From Palsa-506 sp963836355 (lineage in GTDB: Bacteria > Actinomycetota > Actinomycetes > Streptosporangiales > Streptosporangiaceae): a DNA stretch of 64,000 nt. Location: NCBI GenBank assembly GCA_963836355.1, contig CAWIJO010000023.1, positions 81,085 to 145,084 of the forward strand. The letters run 5' to 3'. The position numbers and the translations under genes are program-made. Under the pieces are notes generated by a model that worked only from the letters and a program-made list of their open reading frames with translations, made no database searches and had not been told where the DNA came from. Within the stretch, counting starts at the first letter, position 1. The number at the start of each line of letters is the position of its first letter. Below, in pieces: positions 26,496-35,759 of this stretch.

Positions 26496-27793
26496 CGGAA
26501 CTCCTCGTTTTCGGGTATCGGCAGCAGCGGCGGTCGCCGGATGCCGTAGCAGGGGCCGTAGCTGTCGTGCCACCGGGCGTCGGCACTGAAGGCCCGCAGC
26601 GCGCTGCCGACCAGCTGGGTCGCCCCGTCCGGGTGACGGCAGGCGCCACGTCCCTCGATCAGCGGAATCAGCCCCTCGGCCCGGGCCGCCCCGTCACCGC
26701 GGCCGCCCTGGTAAGCGAGATCGGCCAGCACGTCGGCCAGCGCAGGCAGCCCGAGCACGCACGGGCCGCACTGCCCGGCGGTCTGCCCGGCCAGGTAGCG
26801 GGCTACCCGGGCGGTCTCGGCCAGCCCGCAAGCCGACTCCGGCAGCACGGCCAGGATGCCCGCGCCCATGGCCCCGCCGACCGCGCGCAGCGTCGGATGA
26901 CTCATCGGCACCGGCCACGCCGTCTCGGCCGGCAGCCACGCACCGAAGTAGCCGCCGACCAGCACCGCCTGCGGCCGCTCGGCCGGGCCGCCGGCCAGCA
27001 GCACGATCTCGCCGATCGGGGTGCCCAGCTCGATCTCGTAGACGCCCGGGCTGGCCACCGCGCCGCTGACGGTCACCAGCGTGGTACCGGCCGCGGCCGG
27101 CAGGCCGGCGCCGCGGAACCAGCTGGCCCCGAAGCGCGCGATGAGCGCCACGTGGGCCAGGGTCTCGACGTTGTTGACTAGGGTGGGACGGCTGCCGACG
27201 CCACGCTCGTGCACCCGCGGCGGCGCGAACGTGGGCCGCGCGGCGCCGCCGTTGATGAACTCGACGATCGCCGACTGCTCGCTCGAGGTGTAGCCAGCCG
27301 GAATCGCGACAATCCGGGTCGGCACCGAATCGATCCCGGCCACCTGCCTGGCTTCCGCCGCCGCCTCCAGCCTGGCCAGCAGCCGGTCGTCCTGGTGGTG
27401 CACGCACAGGTAGGCCTCCTTGGCGCCGACGCTGCGTGCGGCCAGCGCGATGCCGTCCAGCACGAGATGCGGCGCCCGGCTGAGCAGCAGCCGGTCCTTG
27501 CGGCTGGCCGGCTCGCCCTCGGCGCCGTTGGCAACGACCACGGCGGACCGCCTGGCCGCAGCGACGGCCCGCATCTTCCTGGCGGTCGGAAAGCCCGCGC
27601 CGCCGCGTCCGGTGAGACCGGCTCGCTCCAGGGTGTCGATGAGCCGGCCCGGCCCGCTCCGCTGACCGCAGCGCGGCAGCGGGCCGTATCTGAGCTCATG
27701 CTGCAGCAGGCCGGGCTGGCTGTCGCCGAGTCCGGCCAGCAGCCGCGGCAGCCGCAACTGCGGCGGCAGCGATCGGATAGCGACCACCGTCAT
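26492..27793 (-). CDS. NuoF-like FMN/NADH-binding oxidoreductase subunit
   Basis: A 433-residue protein from ATG 27793. It has the FMN/NAD-binding block GLTGRGGAGFPTARK and the following NGAEGEPAS, then TLVNNVETLAHV, an SLBB-type segment and a C-terminal cysteine region with QCGPCVLGLPA and ACRHPDG, which can bind one iron-sulphur cluster. It resembles the flavoprotein subunit of complex I (NuoF) but stands alone without NuoE or NuoG, so it is probably an NADH- or ferredoxin-linked reductase in a separate chain. It is coupled to a ferredoxin gene downstream and follows the membrane ferric-reductase-like gene by 22 bases. Confidence 0.9.
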   Translation of the reverse strand: MTVVAIRSLPPQLRLPRLLAGLGDSQPGLLQHELRYGPLPRCGQRSGPGRLIDTLERAGLTGRGGAGFPTARKMRAVAAARRSAVVVANGAEGEPASRKDRLLLSRAPHLVLDGIALAARSVGAKEAYLCVHHQDDRLLARLEAAAEARQVAGIDSVPTRIVAIPAGYTSSEQSAIVEFINGGAARPTFAPPRVHERGVGSRPTLVNNVETLAHVALIARFGASWFRGAGLPAAAGTTLVTVSGAVASPGVYEIELGTPIGEIVLLAGGPAERPQAVLVGGYFGAWLPAETAWPVPMSHPTLRAVGGAMGAGILAVLPESACGLAETARVARYLAGQTAGQCGPCVLGLPALADVLADLAYQGGRGDGAARAEGLIPLIEGRGACRHPDGATQLVGSALRAFSADARWHDSYGPCYGIRRPPLLPIPENEEFR

Positions 27794-27815
27794 GGCGTCA
27801 GATCTCCCGTGTTCC

Positions 27816-28442
27816 TCATAGCCCCGTCCCGGCGGCGACGGTCCAGATGGACACCACGCTTGCCGCCGCGGCCAGCACGACGCCAAGCCTGACCAGCTTC
27901 CGATCCGGCCAGAGCAGGGCGATCCGGGCCGCGACGGCCCCGAAGACGGCCGCGATGCAGGCGACGGTCAGGTAGGACACCCATGCCGTGCTCCGGTCCG
28001 TGCCGATGCCCGCACCATGCAGCAATGCCGCCGGCCAGCACAGGTAGCCGCACCAGTGCACGGCGCGCCAGGCCCGGTAGCCCAGTCTCTGCCGCAGCAG
28101 GCTGGTGATCATCAGCGCGATAACTAGGTCGAACGCGACCGCGCCGAGTCCCAGCCAGAACGCCTTGTAGGTGCCGTCGAACGGCACGACCGCGTCGCGC
28201 AGGCTGATCGAGGTGTACGTGTCCGCCACGGTCGTGCCCACGTGCAGCGCGAGGAAGACCAGGACCAGCAGCCCCAGGTTCCGGTGCATGCCGACGGTCA
28301 GGAAGCGCGGCCAGCGCGGGCTGGAGAACCGCGCGGTAATGAGCACCCCCATGACCACGCTGGCGGTCAGCAACACGAGCGTGACCAGGCCCGCTGCCCG
28401 GGTGGCGTACCACAGGCCAGGGCCGTGCAGGCTGGCGCTCAT
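27816..28442 (-). CDS. Ferric-reductase-like transmembrane haem protein
   Basis: A 208-residue membrane protein with six hydrophobic helices. Histidines suited to bind two haem b groups lie in helices 2 and 4 (VGMHRNLGLLVLVFLALHVG and WRAVHWCGYLCWPAALLHGAG), the layout of the ferric reductase/YedZ transmembrane domain. It would carry electrons across the membrane. Its ATG overlaps the ApbE stop (ATGA), and it precedes the NuoF-like gene, so the operon forms an electron route between cytoplasmic NADH/ferredoxin and the outside. Confidence 0.88.
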   Translation of the reverse strand: MSASLHGPGLWYATRAAGLVTLVLLTASVVMGVLITARFSSPRWPRFLTVGMHRNLGLLVLVFLALHVGTTVADTYTSISLRDAVVPFDGTYKAFWLGLGAVAFDLVIALMITSLLRQRLGYRAWRAVHWCGYLCWPAALLHGAGIGTDRSTAWVSYLTVACIAAVFGAVAARIALLWPDRKLVRLGVVLAAAASVVSIWTVAAGTGL

Positions 28443-29467
28443 ATCGCGGCGACTGCCGCATCGTCAGCGGGCCAGCCGGCCAACGTCAGCACCGTCCCGT
28501 CGTGGCTGACCAGCCGGGACGGCAAGCGGAGCGCGGCCAGCCAGCCAGCCGCCAGCTGCCCGCGGATGATCGCCGCGGTGCTGGCAATGTTGGCATCGAC
28601 GCAGGTAGCCGCGGATACGCTCACCGCCCGCCAGCGGCCGGCTGCGGGCAGGCCGGTGCCCGGTGCCAGGATGTGATGCAGTAGCCGGCCGCCGCGGTTC
28701 CACCGGCGGGCCGCCGTGCTCGACGTCGCCAGCCCGCCCGCCGCGATGGCAACCACCTGCCCGGGAGCACGCAGGCCCGGCTGACGGCCCTGGTCCCCGG
28801 CCGGCTCCGGCGCGGGAAGGTAGTCGACCACCTCGACCCGCCAGCCGTCAGCTGGCGGCGGGCCGGCCACGGCAATGTCTCCGCCGAGATTCACCAGTAC
28901 GCCGCTGCCGGTGAATTGCCAGATCAGGACGGCAGCCCGGTCTGCGGCCAGGGCCTTTGCGGTGGCGCCGAGATCGAGCAGCACGCCGGCCGGCACCCGC
29001 GCCGATCCGCGGGCCCGGTCAAGCTCGACCGTCTGCCAGCCGGCCGCCGGGACCGGGCCGCTGGGCAGCGCGGACGAGTCCCGGCAGACCTCGGCGAAGT
29101 CCCGGTCATAGCCAAGACTGACCAGTGACCGTCCGCAGGTGGGATCGACGTCACCACCGGTCATCCAGGCGGCCGTCAGCGCCGTCTGGATCGCCTCGGC
29201 GAACAGCGGGCTCACCGGGACGGTGCGCCCGCCGGCTGCGTTGAGCGTGGAGAGCTCTGAATCTGGCCGGAACCTTGAGCAGGCCAGGTCGATGGCCTGC
29301 AACTCGCCGGACAGGATCCGGTACCCGTCATCCAGCGCAGCCGGATCGCTGACCAGCAGTGATCCGAACGTTCCCAAGGCGGTGAACGTCCGCCCGGCCA
29401 CCGTGACTGTGGCCGGCCCGACGGCGTTGATGGCGGAAGCCGCGGACGCGGCTGCTGGGGCGGCCAT
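28439..29467 (-). CDS. apbE: FAD:protein FMN transferase (ApbE family)
   Basis: A 342-residue protein with the ApbE pattern: an early FGSLLVSDPAALDDGY region, a FRPDSELSTLNAAGG block, the FAD/Mg-binding VLLDLGATAKALAADRAA, NLGGDIAVAG, and GLATSSTAARRW. A C-terminal LLHHILAPGTGLPA matches the conserved H-x-I-D/L-P segment. The enzyme covalently attaches FMN to Thr/Ser of exported redox proteins. There is no clear signal peptide (the start is Ala-rich), so it may act in the cytoplasm. No obvious flavinylation target with a DxxS/TGAT-like site is encoded next to it. Confidence 0.92.
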   Translation of the reverse strand: MAAPAAASAASAINAVGPATVTVAGRTFTALGTFGSLLVSDPAALDDGYRILSGELQAIDLACSRFRPDSELSTLNAAGGRTVPVSPLFAEAIQTALTAAWMTGGDVDPTCGRSLVSLGYDRDFAEVCRDSSALPSGPVPAAGWQTVELDRARGSARVPAGVLLDLGATAKALAADRAAVLIWQFTGSGVLVNLGGDIAVAGPPPADGWRVEVVDYLPAPEPAGDQGRQPGLRAPGQVVAIAAGGLATSSTAARRWNRGGRLLHHILAPGTGLPAAGRWRAVSVSAATCVDANIASTAAIIRGQLAAGWLAALRLPSRLVSHDGTVLTLAGWPADDAAVAAI

Positions 29468-29470
29468 CTG

Positions 29471-29917
29471 CTATCCGCCTCCGTGCGAGCCGCTGGAGGA
29501 CGTGTGCGCCGGGCTCGGGGCGGGAGCCGGGGCCGGTGGCGCGGGCGGCGGGGCGGGCGCTGTCGCAGGCGGGGCCGCGGGCGCCGCTGCCGCCACTGGC
29601 GCCGGCGCGGCCGGTACCGGGTGCGGCCTGCGCCGGTGCCGGCTCGGGCGCTTTGGCGCCGGGCAGCTGGCAGGCACCTTCACTATGCCGTACGCGACCC
29701 GCGCCGTCGGCTGTGCTGGCCGCGCAGCCGACTTCACCGGCGCCTTGGTTGCGGTGGCCGCGGTGCTCGCGGTGTTGGCGCCGGCCGACCGCGCGAACAG
29801 CGTCGCGAACGCCACGGTGGCGATGGCACTCAGCTGGGTAGCCCGCCAGGTCAGCCGGGAAATACGGCGAATGCCGTCGTCACGTGCCAGTCCTGGGGGC
29901 AAAGGTGGGTAGCTCAT
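29471..29917 (-). CDS. Anchored Pro/Ala-rich protein heading the redox operon
   Basis: A 148-residue protein with a basic stretch (RRISRLTWRATQ), one hydrophobic segment (LSAIATVAFATLFARS) and a long Pro/Ala/Lys tail, ending SSSGSHGGG. It lies three bases upstream of ApbE on the same strand and therefore belongs to the operon. There is no FMN-binding domain. The tail could extend into the wall. Low complexity makes homology hard to judge, and the plus-strand frame over the same DNA is also open but more repetitive. Confidence 0.6.
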   Translation of the reverse strand: MSYPPLPPGLARDDGIRRISRLTWRATQLSAIATVAFATLFARSAGANTASTAATATKAPVKSAARPAQPTARVAYGIVKVPASCPAPKRPSRHRRRPHPVPAAPAPVAAAAPAAPPATAPAPPPAPPAPAPAPSPAHTSSSGSHGGG

Positions 29918-29998
29918 GGGGCCCTACCTCACCGGAGTTGGCGTTAAGAGCCAGCCAAGAACCGCTCAAGAGCGTCTTCAGGCCGGCCGGGGCTGCCG

Positions 29999-30487
29999 GT
30001 GCATCCCGCATCGGGCCCGGGGGAGCAGGCCCAGGTGCTGCACCGGGACGACGCGATCTACCCGCTGGCCGAGCCGCACCCGCCAGTGGTGGTCAACACG
30101 ATGTGGCCGCTTGATGAGTTCACCGCGGAAAACGGCGCCACCAGGTTCATCCCGGGCAGCCACGGCTGGGAACCGGGCCGCCAGCCGGCCGCCGGGGACA
30201 CCGCGGCGACTGCCACCATGTCACCGGGCTCGGCCATGTTCTACCTCGGCAGCCTGTGGCACGGCGGCGGGGCCAACGCCACCGCCGAACCGCGGCTTGG
30301 CGTGATCCTGGAGTACGCCGCCGGGTGGCTGCGCCCGCAGGAGAACCAGTGCCTGGCAGTCCCCCGCGACGTCGCCCGGCAGTTGCCGGAACGGCTGCAG
30401 GAACTGCTCGGCTACAACATCTACCCGCCGTTCCTCGGCTACGTTGACGGCGTTCACCCCCGCAGGGTGCTATCAGCCGGCGAGTGA
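29999..30487 (+). pseudogene. Phytanoyl-CoA dioxygenase (PhyH) family protein, N-terminally truncated
   Basis: The 162-residue frame begins in the middle of the family's catalytic core: GPGEQAQVLHRDDAIYPL holds the iron-binding His-x-Asp, FIPGSHGWEPG the usual turn, and SLWHGGG the distal His. The C-terminus is complete-looking. Family members are about 250-300 residues, so ~100 N-terminal residues are absent, and the region upstream does not supply them in any frame. The GTG at 29999 has no ribosome site. It is probably a remnant of a 2-oxoglutarate/Fe(II) oxygenase, although the metal ligands survive. Confidence 0.7.
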
Positions 30488-30547
30488 CAGCAGGCCGGAG
30501 GGCCTCCCGGCTGAGGTCGAGCCGACCCGGCCGGGGAGGATGGCAAG

Positions 30548-30861
30548 GTGCCAACCACCGTCGTCAACCTCAAGGGCCATCGCGACGACCCGGCTTTCGC
30601 CGACGTGGTATACGTCGGGCGGGCCATGCACCGTGGCGGCTGGCAGCTGCCGGCTTCCCGCTGGCCAGCCCGTTTCGTCCTGGCCCGGACGGCAGCCGGG
30701 AGCAGGTCGTGGCCAGCTACCGCGAGTACCTGCTGGGCCGCCCGGATCTGCTGGCGCTGCTGCCGGACCTTCGCGGGCGCAGGCTCGGCTGCTGGTGCGC
30801 GCCGCTGCCCTGCCACGCCATGGTCATCGCCGAACTCGCCGACGCAGGCCGGCCCGGCTAA
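30548..30861 (+). pseudogene. DUF4326-domain protein, single-base frameshift
   Basis: Starts at GTG 30548 with GGGGAGGA upstream. The first frame gives VVNLKGHRDDPAFADVVYVG and RAMHRGGWQLPAS; at about 30657, in a CCC run, one missing C would restore the second frame, which continues as PLASPFRPGPDGSREQ, YREYLLGRPDLLALL, GRRLGCWCAPLPCH and AELADAG. Together they make a full DUF4326 domain of ~104 residues, a small Cys-containing family of unknown function found in phages and bacteria. If the indel is a sequencing error the gene is intact. Confidence 0.75.
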
Positions 30862-30894
30862 GCCGCTGGCACCGGCCAGCCCGGCCCTGGCCAG

Positions 30895-30942
30895 CAGTGG
30901 TTAACATCTAGCCGGCTCCCGCCGGTCAAATCGTAACCACTG
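30895..30942. repeat. Perfect 9-bp inverted repeat downstream of the DUF4326 gene
   Basis: CAGTGGTTA (30895-30903) pairs with TAACCACTG (30934-30942) across a 30-base spacer that itself holds a GCCGGC/GCCGG hairpin. It lies after the DUF4326 stop and may be a terminator-like structure or a protein-binding site. The following 310 bases to 31253 contain no supported gene, only a short tandem repeat (GCGCAGCGACGA, twice near 31070-31095). Confidence 0.4.
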
Positions 30943-31253
30943 AGTGGATCTTCGTAACTGGTGAGGCTGGTGTGATGAGTGTGTCCCATTGCTGCTGCCA
31001 GCAGTCATCGCCTCCGCCCCGGCCGGCGCCAGCGGCTCTTTGCACTGCCTTCGCTTTCCTGAGTCTTCTGCGCAGCGACGAGTGCGCAGCGACGAGCCAC
31101 ATCAGCGACGATTACCTTGCCCGGGTCGCCACCGAGCGAGGTCCTCCCGGCCGGGCAATGACCCGCAGTCCCGGCTGGTACCGACGCGGCGAGCGCCCGC
31201 CTCACCAGCTGCCGCCGTCAAGCCGGACCGCTATCGCGCTGGGCCGGAACTGC

Positions 31254-32060
31254 CTAGCCGGCCCGGCGGTAGGCGCGGACGGCGAGCGGCCCGAACACGA
31301 TGAAGATTCCGGCCAGCCAGGCGATGCTCTTCAGCAGGTTCGCCTCGATCGGGCCGCCGAGTGCCAGCGCCCGCATCGTGTCGACGACGTAGGTCACCGG
31401 CTGGTTGCTGGCGAATGCCTGCAGCCAGCCCGGCATCGTCGCGATCGGCACGAATGCCGAGCTGACGAACGTGAGCGGGAACAGCCAGATCAGCCCGAAC
31501 GCCTGCACCGATTCCTCGTCCCCGATGGCCAGCCCGGTATAGGCGGCGATCAAGCAGATCGCCAGCCCGAACACGGTGGCCAGCAGCACCATGCCCACGG
31601 CGGGGACAGCGCCGTTCTTGAACGAGAACCCGACCGCGTAGCCCACCCCGACGATGATCAGGATCGTCACGACCATGCGGACCGTGTCGGCGACCAGCCG
31701 GCCGGCCAGCACCGCGGAGCGCGCCATCGGCATCGACCGGAGCCGGTCGATCACGCCCTTCTTCAGCTCCTGCGCCAGCGCGATGGCAGTGCCGAACGAC
31801 GCGAATGCCGCGGTCTGCGCGATGATCCCCGGCATCAGGAACTCGACGTAGGTGTTACCTGGCACCGGGATCGCGCCGCCGAAGACGAAGCTGAACAACA
31901 GCACGAACATCACCGGCTGGATCACGGTGAACACGATGTAGGCAGGTACCCGCGTCCAGACCAGCAGGTTGCGCCTGGCCAGCGTGAGCGTGTCGCTGAC
32001 CGCCCAGCGAGCCTGGGTGACCAGGCCGGGCGTGCCTGACTGCGCGGCGACGGCGGTCAT
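31254..32060 (-). CDS. ABC-2 type exporter permease (DrrB-like)
   Basis: A 268-residue membrane protein of the daunorubicin-exporter (DrrB) type. The first helix contains VFTVIQPVMFVLLFSFVFGG, followed by VEFLMPGIIAQTAAFASFGT and the cytoplasmic loop with RLRSMPMARSAVLAGR, the most conserved block of the family. Later helices include FVSSAFVPIATMPGWLQ. Its ATG overlaps the stop of the ATPase gene (ATGA). The pair exports lipids or hydrophobic drugs; substrate not determined. Confidence 0.9.
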   Translation of the reverse strand: MTAVAAQSGTPGLVTQARWAVSDTLTLARRNLLVWTRVPAYIVFTVIQPVMFVLLFSFVFGGAIPVPGNTYVEFLMPGIIAQTAAFASFGTAIALAQELKKGVIDRLRSMPMARSAVLAGRLVADTVRMVVTILIIVGVGYAVGFSFKNGAVPAVGMVLLATVFGLAICLIAAYTGLAIGDEESVQAFGLIWLFPLTFVSSAFVPIATMPGWLQAFASNQPVTYVVDTMRALALGGPIEANLLKSIAWLAGIFIVFGPLAVRAYRRAG

Positions 32061-33116
32061 GACGCCACCTGCGCACTGTCGGTGCGGCGGGCATCCTTGC
32101 CGCCGCGGCCGCGGCCGCGGCGGCGTTTGCCCGGCTGTTCATCCTCGGCGGCGTGCCCGGTCAGGGCTAGGAACACGTCGTCAAGGGATGGCCGGCGCAG
32201 CGCGAGCCCGCGGGTCTCGACGCCGGCCGCGTCCAGGCCGCGCACCGCGTCGATCAACGCCTCCGAGCCGCGGCCGCCGACGCCGACGCTGATCACGCCG
32301 GTATCCGCGTCGGCATGCGGCTCGCCCTCGCCGATCGGCTTGATCGCGGCGACGGCATCGGCGACCCGGCGCCGGTCGGGCACCGTGAACTCCAGCACGT
32401 CCCCGCCGATCCGGCCCTTCAGCTCCTCGGCCGTGCCCGCCGCGATGACCAGGCCATGGTCGATGACCACGATCTGATCGGCCAGCTCGTCGGCCTCGTC
32501 CAGGTACTGGGTAGTGAGCAGCAGCGTCGTCCCGGCGGCGGCCAGCGACCGGATGATATCCCACATGCCCAGCCTGGATATCGGGATCCAGGCCGGTCGT
32601 CGGCTCGTCCAGGAACAGGACCTTGGGGTGCCCGACCAGGCTGGCAGCCAGATCCAGGCGGCGCTGCATGCCGCCGGAGAACCCTTTCGCCGACCGGTCG
32701 GCGGCCTCGGTCAGGTCGAACTGCTCCAGCAGCTCGACCGCGCGGCTGCGGGCACTCGGCCAGCTCAGGTGGTAGAGCCGCCCGATGAGCTCCAGGTTCT
32801 CCCGGCCGGTGAGCTCCTCCTGGATGGCCGCCGACTGGCCGGCCAGCCCGATCGAGCGGCGGACCGCCGCGGCTTCGCGCACGACGTCATGGCCCTCCAC
32901 TATGGCCCGCCCTTTGTCCGGCTGCAGCAGCGTGGTCAGGATGCGCACTGCCGTGGTCTTGCCTGCGCCGTTCGGCCCGAGCACGCCAAGCACCGTGCCG
33001 CGGGGTACCGACAGGTCGATGCCGCGCAAGGCGCGGACCTCGCCGAAGGACTTCGCCAAGCCCTCCACCAGAATCGCCGGCGCCGGACTGGCCGGCCCCG
33101 GGCTGCTAGGTGACAC
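32057..33116 (-). pseudogene. DrrA-like ABC transporter ATPase, frameshifted
   Basis: Start GTG 33116 is supported by GGAGGA seven bases upstream. The first frame has Walker A GPNGAGKTT, signature FSGGMQRRLDLAASL and Walker B LFLDEPTTGLDP, then loses similarity at about 32579-32584. One extra base there would restore the second frame, which continues in perfect register: MWDIIRSLAAAGTTLLLTTQ, YLDEADELAD, IVVIDHG and the DUF4162-like C-terminus LRRPSLDDVFLALTG. The combined length of ~350 residues is normal for DrrA. Taken literally the exporter has lost its ATPase; a sequencing error is quite possible because the coupled permease is intact. Confidence 0.85.
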
Positions 33117-33295
33117 AGATTCCTCCAGATCAGGTCGTCGGCCTTCATCAACCACTAGCACATGGTGCTGACAGGCCGTGGCGACGGAACTCACCGGTGG
33201 CCGGCCGCTATGCCCGAAGGGCCCGTTTCAAATCTTGCGACAGCGGCATCGGCACGAGCGTCCAGGGCCCGGCGAACCTCAGCTCTACGGCAGCG

Positions 33296-33475
33296 TCACC
33301 ACAGGTCGCCGCCGGTAAGCACGTAGATGAACGGCACTAGCGGGATGAGGCCGAGGATGGCCCAGGCTAGTTTCGAGCCGCGCCCGATGTCCTGGCGGGA
33401 CAGCAGGTCGATCCACATGAGCACGACGGCGAGCGGATGCAGGAAGCAGATGAGGAGCTCGAAAAGCTTCTTCAT
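33296..33475 (-). CDS. Small two-helix membrane protein (PLDc_N-like)
   Basis: A 59-residue protein: ATG 33475, first helix LFELLICFLHPLAVVLMWID, then a polar turn LLSRQDIGRGSKLAW and a second helix AILGLIPLVPFIYVLTGGD. The W(x)D...K...W pattern and two-helix hairpin resemble the phospholipase-D N-terminal membrane motif found alone in many small actinomycete proteins. Function is unknown. It sits alone between the ABC ATPase gene and the larger ABC exporter on the same strand. Confidence 0.8.
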   Translation of the reverse strand: MKKLFELLICFLHPLAVVLMWIDLLSRQDIGRGSKLAWAILGLIPLVPFIYVLTGGDLW

Positions 33476-33570
33476 GCCCCGAATCTACCCGCGGGCCGGG
33501 CGGCCACGCTCCAGCGAGGTCGCGACCCGCCACCATTGAGATCCGGCCGATCCGGACCGGTACGCCGCGA

Positions 33571-35499
33571 TCATTGCACTTTGTCGTACTGAGATGCCTG
33601 CAGGTGATACAGCTCGGCGTACCTGCCGCCGAGCGCGAGCAGCTCGGCGTGCCCGCCCTGCTCGATGACGCGGCCCTCATGCAGGACATAGATCCGGTCT
33701 GCCTGCCGGACGCTGGCCAGCCGGTGCGTGATGATCAGTATGCTGCGGCCCTCGGCATGCCCGCGGACGGAATTGAACAGCGCGTATTCGGCGCGCGCGT
33801 CCAGGGCGGCGGTGGGCTCGTCCATGATCAGCAGCGGCGCGGACCGATAGAAGCCGCGGGCCACCGCGACGCGCTGCCACTGCCCGCCGGAAAGCTCGGC
33901 GCCGTCCTTGAACTGGCGGGCCAGCAGGGTGTCGTAACCGCGGGGCAGGCCATCGATTACCGTGTCGGCTCCGGCCGCTGCGGCCGCCTCGGCCAGGGCA
34001 GCGGAGTCGGCGGCCCGGCCCATGGTGATGTTGTGGCGCGCGGTCAGCGGCCAGTTGGCGTGGTCTTGCGCGATCACCGCGATCTGGCTCCGCAGCTGTT
34101 CGGGATCCATCTCGGTGATCGCGGTCTGGTCCCAGTGCACCACGCCGGAATCGGGCTGGTACAAGCCGGCGATGATCTTGGCAAGCGTGGTTTTGCCGGA
34201 TCCGTTCTCGCCTACCAGGGCAATCACCTCGCCGCGGCCGATCTCCACGCTGACGTCGCGCAGCGCCGGGTCGCCGTCGCCGGGGTAGCTGAAGGTGATG
34301 CTGGCTGCGGTGATCCGGCCGAATCCGCGCGATGCGGGCTTAGCCCCGGCGCGCCTGACGCGGCCGGCCGCGTCGGCGCAGAAGGCCAGGTAATCGGAGA
34401 AATAGAGCCCTTCCTCGTAGCACTGATTCACCGCGTACAGCAGCGTAGCCAGTGATGCCTGGGCTGAGCGGATCGTCAGCACCGCGGTGCCAGCGACCGC
34501 CAGCTGCACGATTCCGGTCGCGAGCAAGATGCCCAGGACCACGTACACGCCGGCGGTGGCAACGCCGTGCGCGGCATTGGCGATCACCTGCGTGACTGCC
34601 TGCCGCCGGGCCGCGCCGAGCCGGGCATCGCGCTCGTAAGCGGCCAGCCGGGCAACGCGGGAGAGTAAGAAGCTGCGCATCGTGAACGAGCGCAGCTCAG
34701 CCGCCGTCCGCCGCTCGGCCATCAGATCCGTCAGGATCCATTTCCGGCGGCGGCTGTCGGCCAGCGCGAAGCTCGTCGTATACCCGATCCTGGCCGAGCG
34801 GACCGCGGCCCAGCCGCCCGGTAGTTCGGCGACCAGCAGCAGCCCGAGCAGGACGGGTTGCAGCACAGTGATCACCACCGCCGCCGAGGTGATCCCCACC
34901 GCGCCGGTCACGCAGTTGATCACGTCCGAGACGACTCGCGGCGCCGCATACAGGCCCCGGTCGCGGGCCCGCAGCATCGCGTCGTGGAATCCCGCGTCGT
35001 CGAAGGCGGCCAGCTCCACCTGGGTCGTCAGGTCGAACAGCCGGATCTCGACCTCCCGGTCGACCTGCGGTTCCAGCCGCGACTGCGCCCAGCCCGCCGC
35101 CGCCTGCAGGCCGGAGCGCGCCGCGGTTGCGATAGCGACCAGCGCCAGTGACGGGATCGCGGCGCGAATCCGTTGCGGGGTAGGACCAGCCGCGAACAGC
35201 GCCTCCAGCACGCCGGCCGTCGCGAGCAGCGCGTATCCGGTGAGCACCCCGGAGGCAAGGTTCAGCACGATCGTCGCAATCAGGTCCCGGCGGCTCGCGT
35301 CGCGGCCCAGCCGTAGGGCATGGGCGACGATTGCAGGGAACTGCCGCGCCATCGCGCGGAAGCTGGTCGAGGCCATCCGCTCGTCGTAAGCCGCCCAGTA
35401 CGAGGCCGCGAGCTCGGCGGTGGACTCGTCGGCATCCGGCTGCGCAGGCGCTTCCGCAGTCGGCCGATCCGCGCTGCGCCGACCGGAAGCGATCCGCAC
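33571..35499 (-). CDS. ABC transporter, fused membrane and ATPase domains (exporter type)
   Basis: About 642 residues from GTG 35499, preceded by GGAGGGAGCGGG; the open frame extends 537 bases further upstream but that part has no protein-like character. The N-terminal half has several membrane segments (DLIATIVLNLASGVLTGYAL; AVGITSAAVVITVLQPVLLG; GVYVVLGILLATGIVQLAV). The ATPase has Walker A VGENGSGKTTLAK, signature LSGGQWQRVAVARG, Walker B LLIMDEPTAALDA and the H-loop ITHRL. Such half-transporters export peptides or lipids; the membrane-domain sequence resembles those near ribosomal-peptide clusters, but no precursor peptide is seen nearby. Confidence 0.9.
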   Translation of the reverse strand: MRIASGRRSADRPTAEAPAQPDADESTAELAASYWAAYDERMASTSFRAMARQFPAIVAHALRLGRDASRRDLIATIVLNLASGVLTGYALLATAGVLEALFAAGPTPQRIRAAIPSLALVAIATAARSGLQAAAGWAQSRLEPQVDREVEIRLFDLTTQVELAAFDDAGFHDAMLRARDRGLYAAPRVVSDVINCVTGAVGITSAAVVITVLQPVLLGLLLVAELPGGWAAVRSARIGYTTSFALADSRRRKWILTDLMAERRTAAELRSFTMRSFLLSRVARLAAYERDARLGAARRQAVTQVIANAAHGVATAGVYVVLGILLATGIVQLAVAGTAVLTIRSAQASLATLLYAVNQCYEEGLYFSDYLAFCADAAGRVRRAGAKPASRGFGRITAASITFSYPGDGDPALRDVSVEIGRGEVIALVGENGSGKTTLAKIIAGLYQPDSGVVHWDQTAITEMDPEQLRSQIAVIAQDHANWPLTARHNITMGRAADSAALAEAAAAAGADTVIDGLPRGYDTLLARQFKDGAELSGGQWQRVAVARGFYRSAPLLIMDEPTAALDARAEYALFNSVRGHAEGRSILIITHRLASVRQADRIYVLHEGRVIEQGGHAELLALGGRYAELYHLQASQYDKVQ

Positions 35500-35759
35500 C
35501 GTAACCCGCTCCCTCCGGCACGAAGGGCAGCCACCCGCGCGCCGGCCCGCCCATGCATGCAGCACCAGTATGTGAACCGGAATGGCTAATGGCCAGCCGG
35601 TTTTGCCCGGGTAAGAGTTAGCCGGGCAAGAGGTTGCGGAGCAAGTGCTGGCGCGGGTCAGCGCAGCGGGTTGACGGGAGTCAGCTCGGGTGGGCAGGTG
35701 CCGCTGATCACTGCCGGCGCGGACCGCGTCTTCCGGCGAGCCGGGTACGGCGCCTGCTT

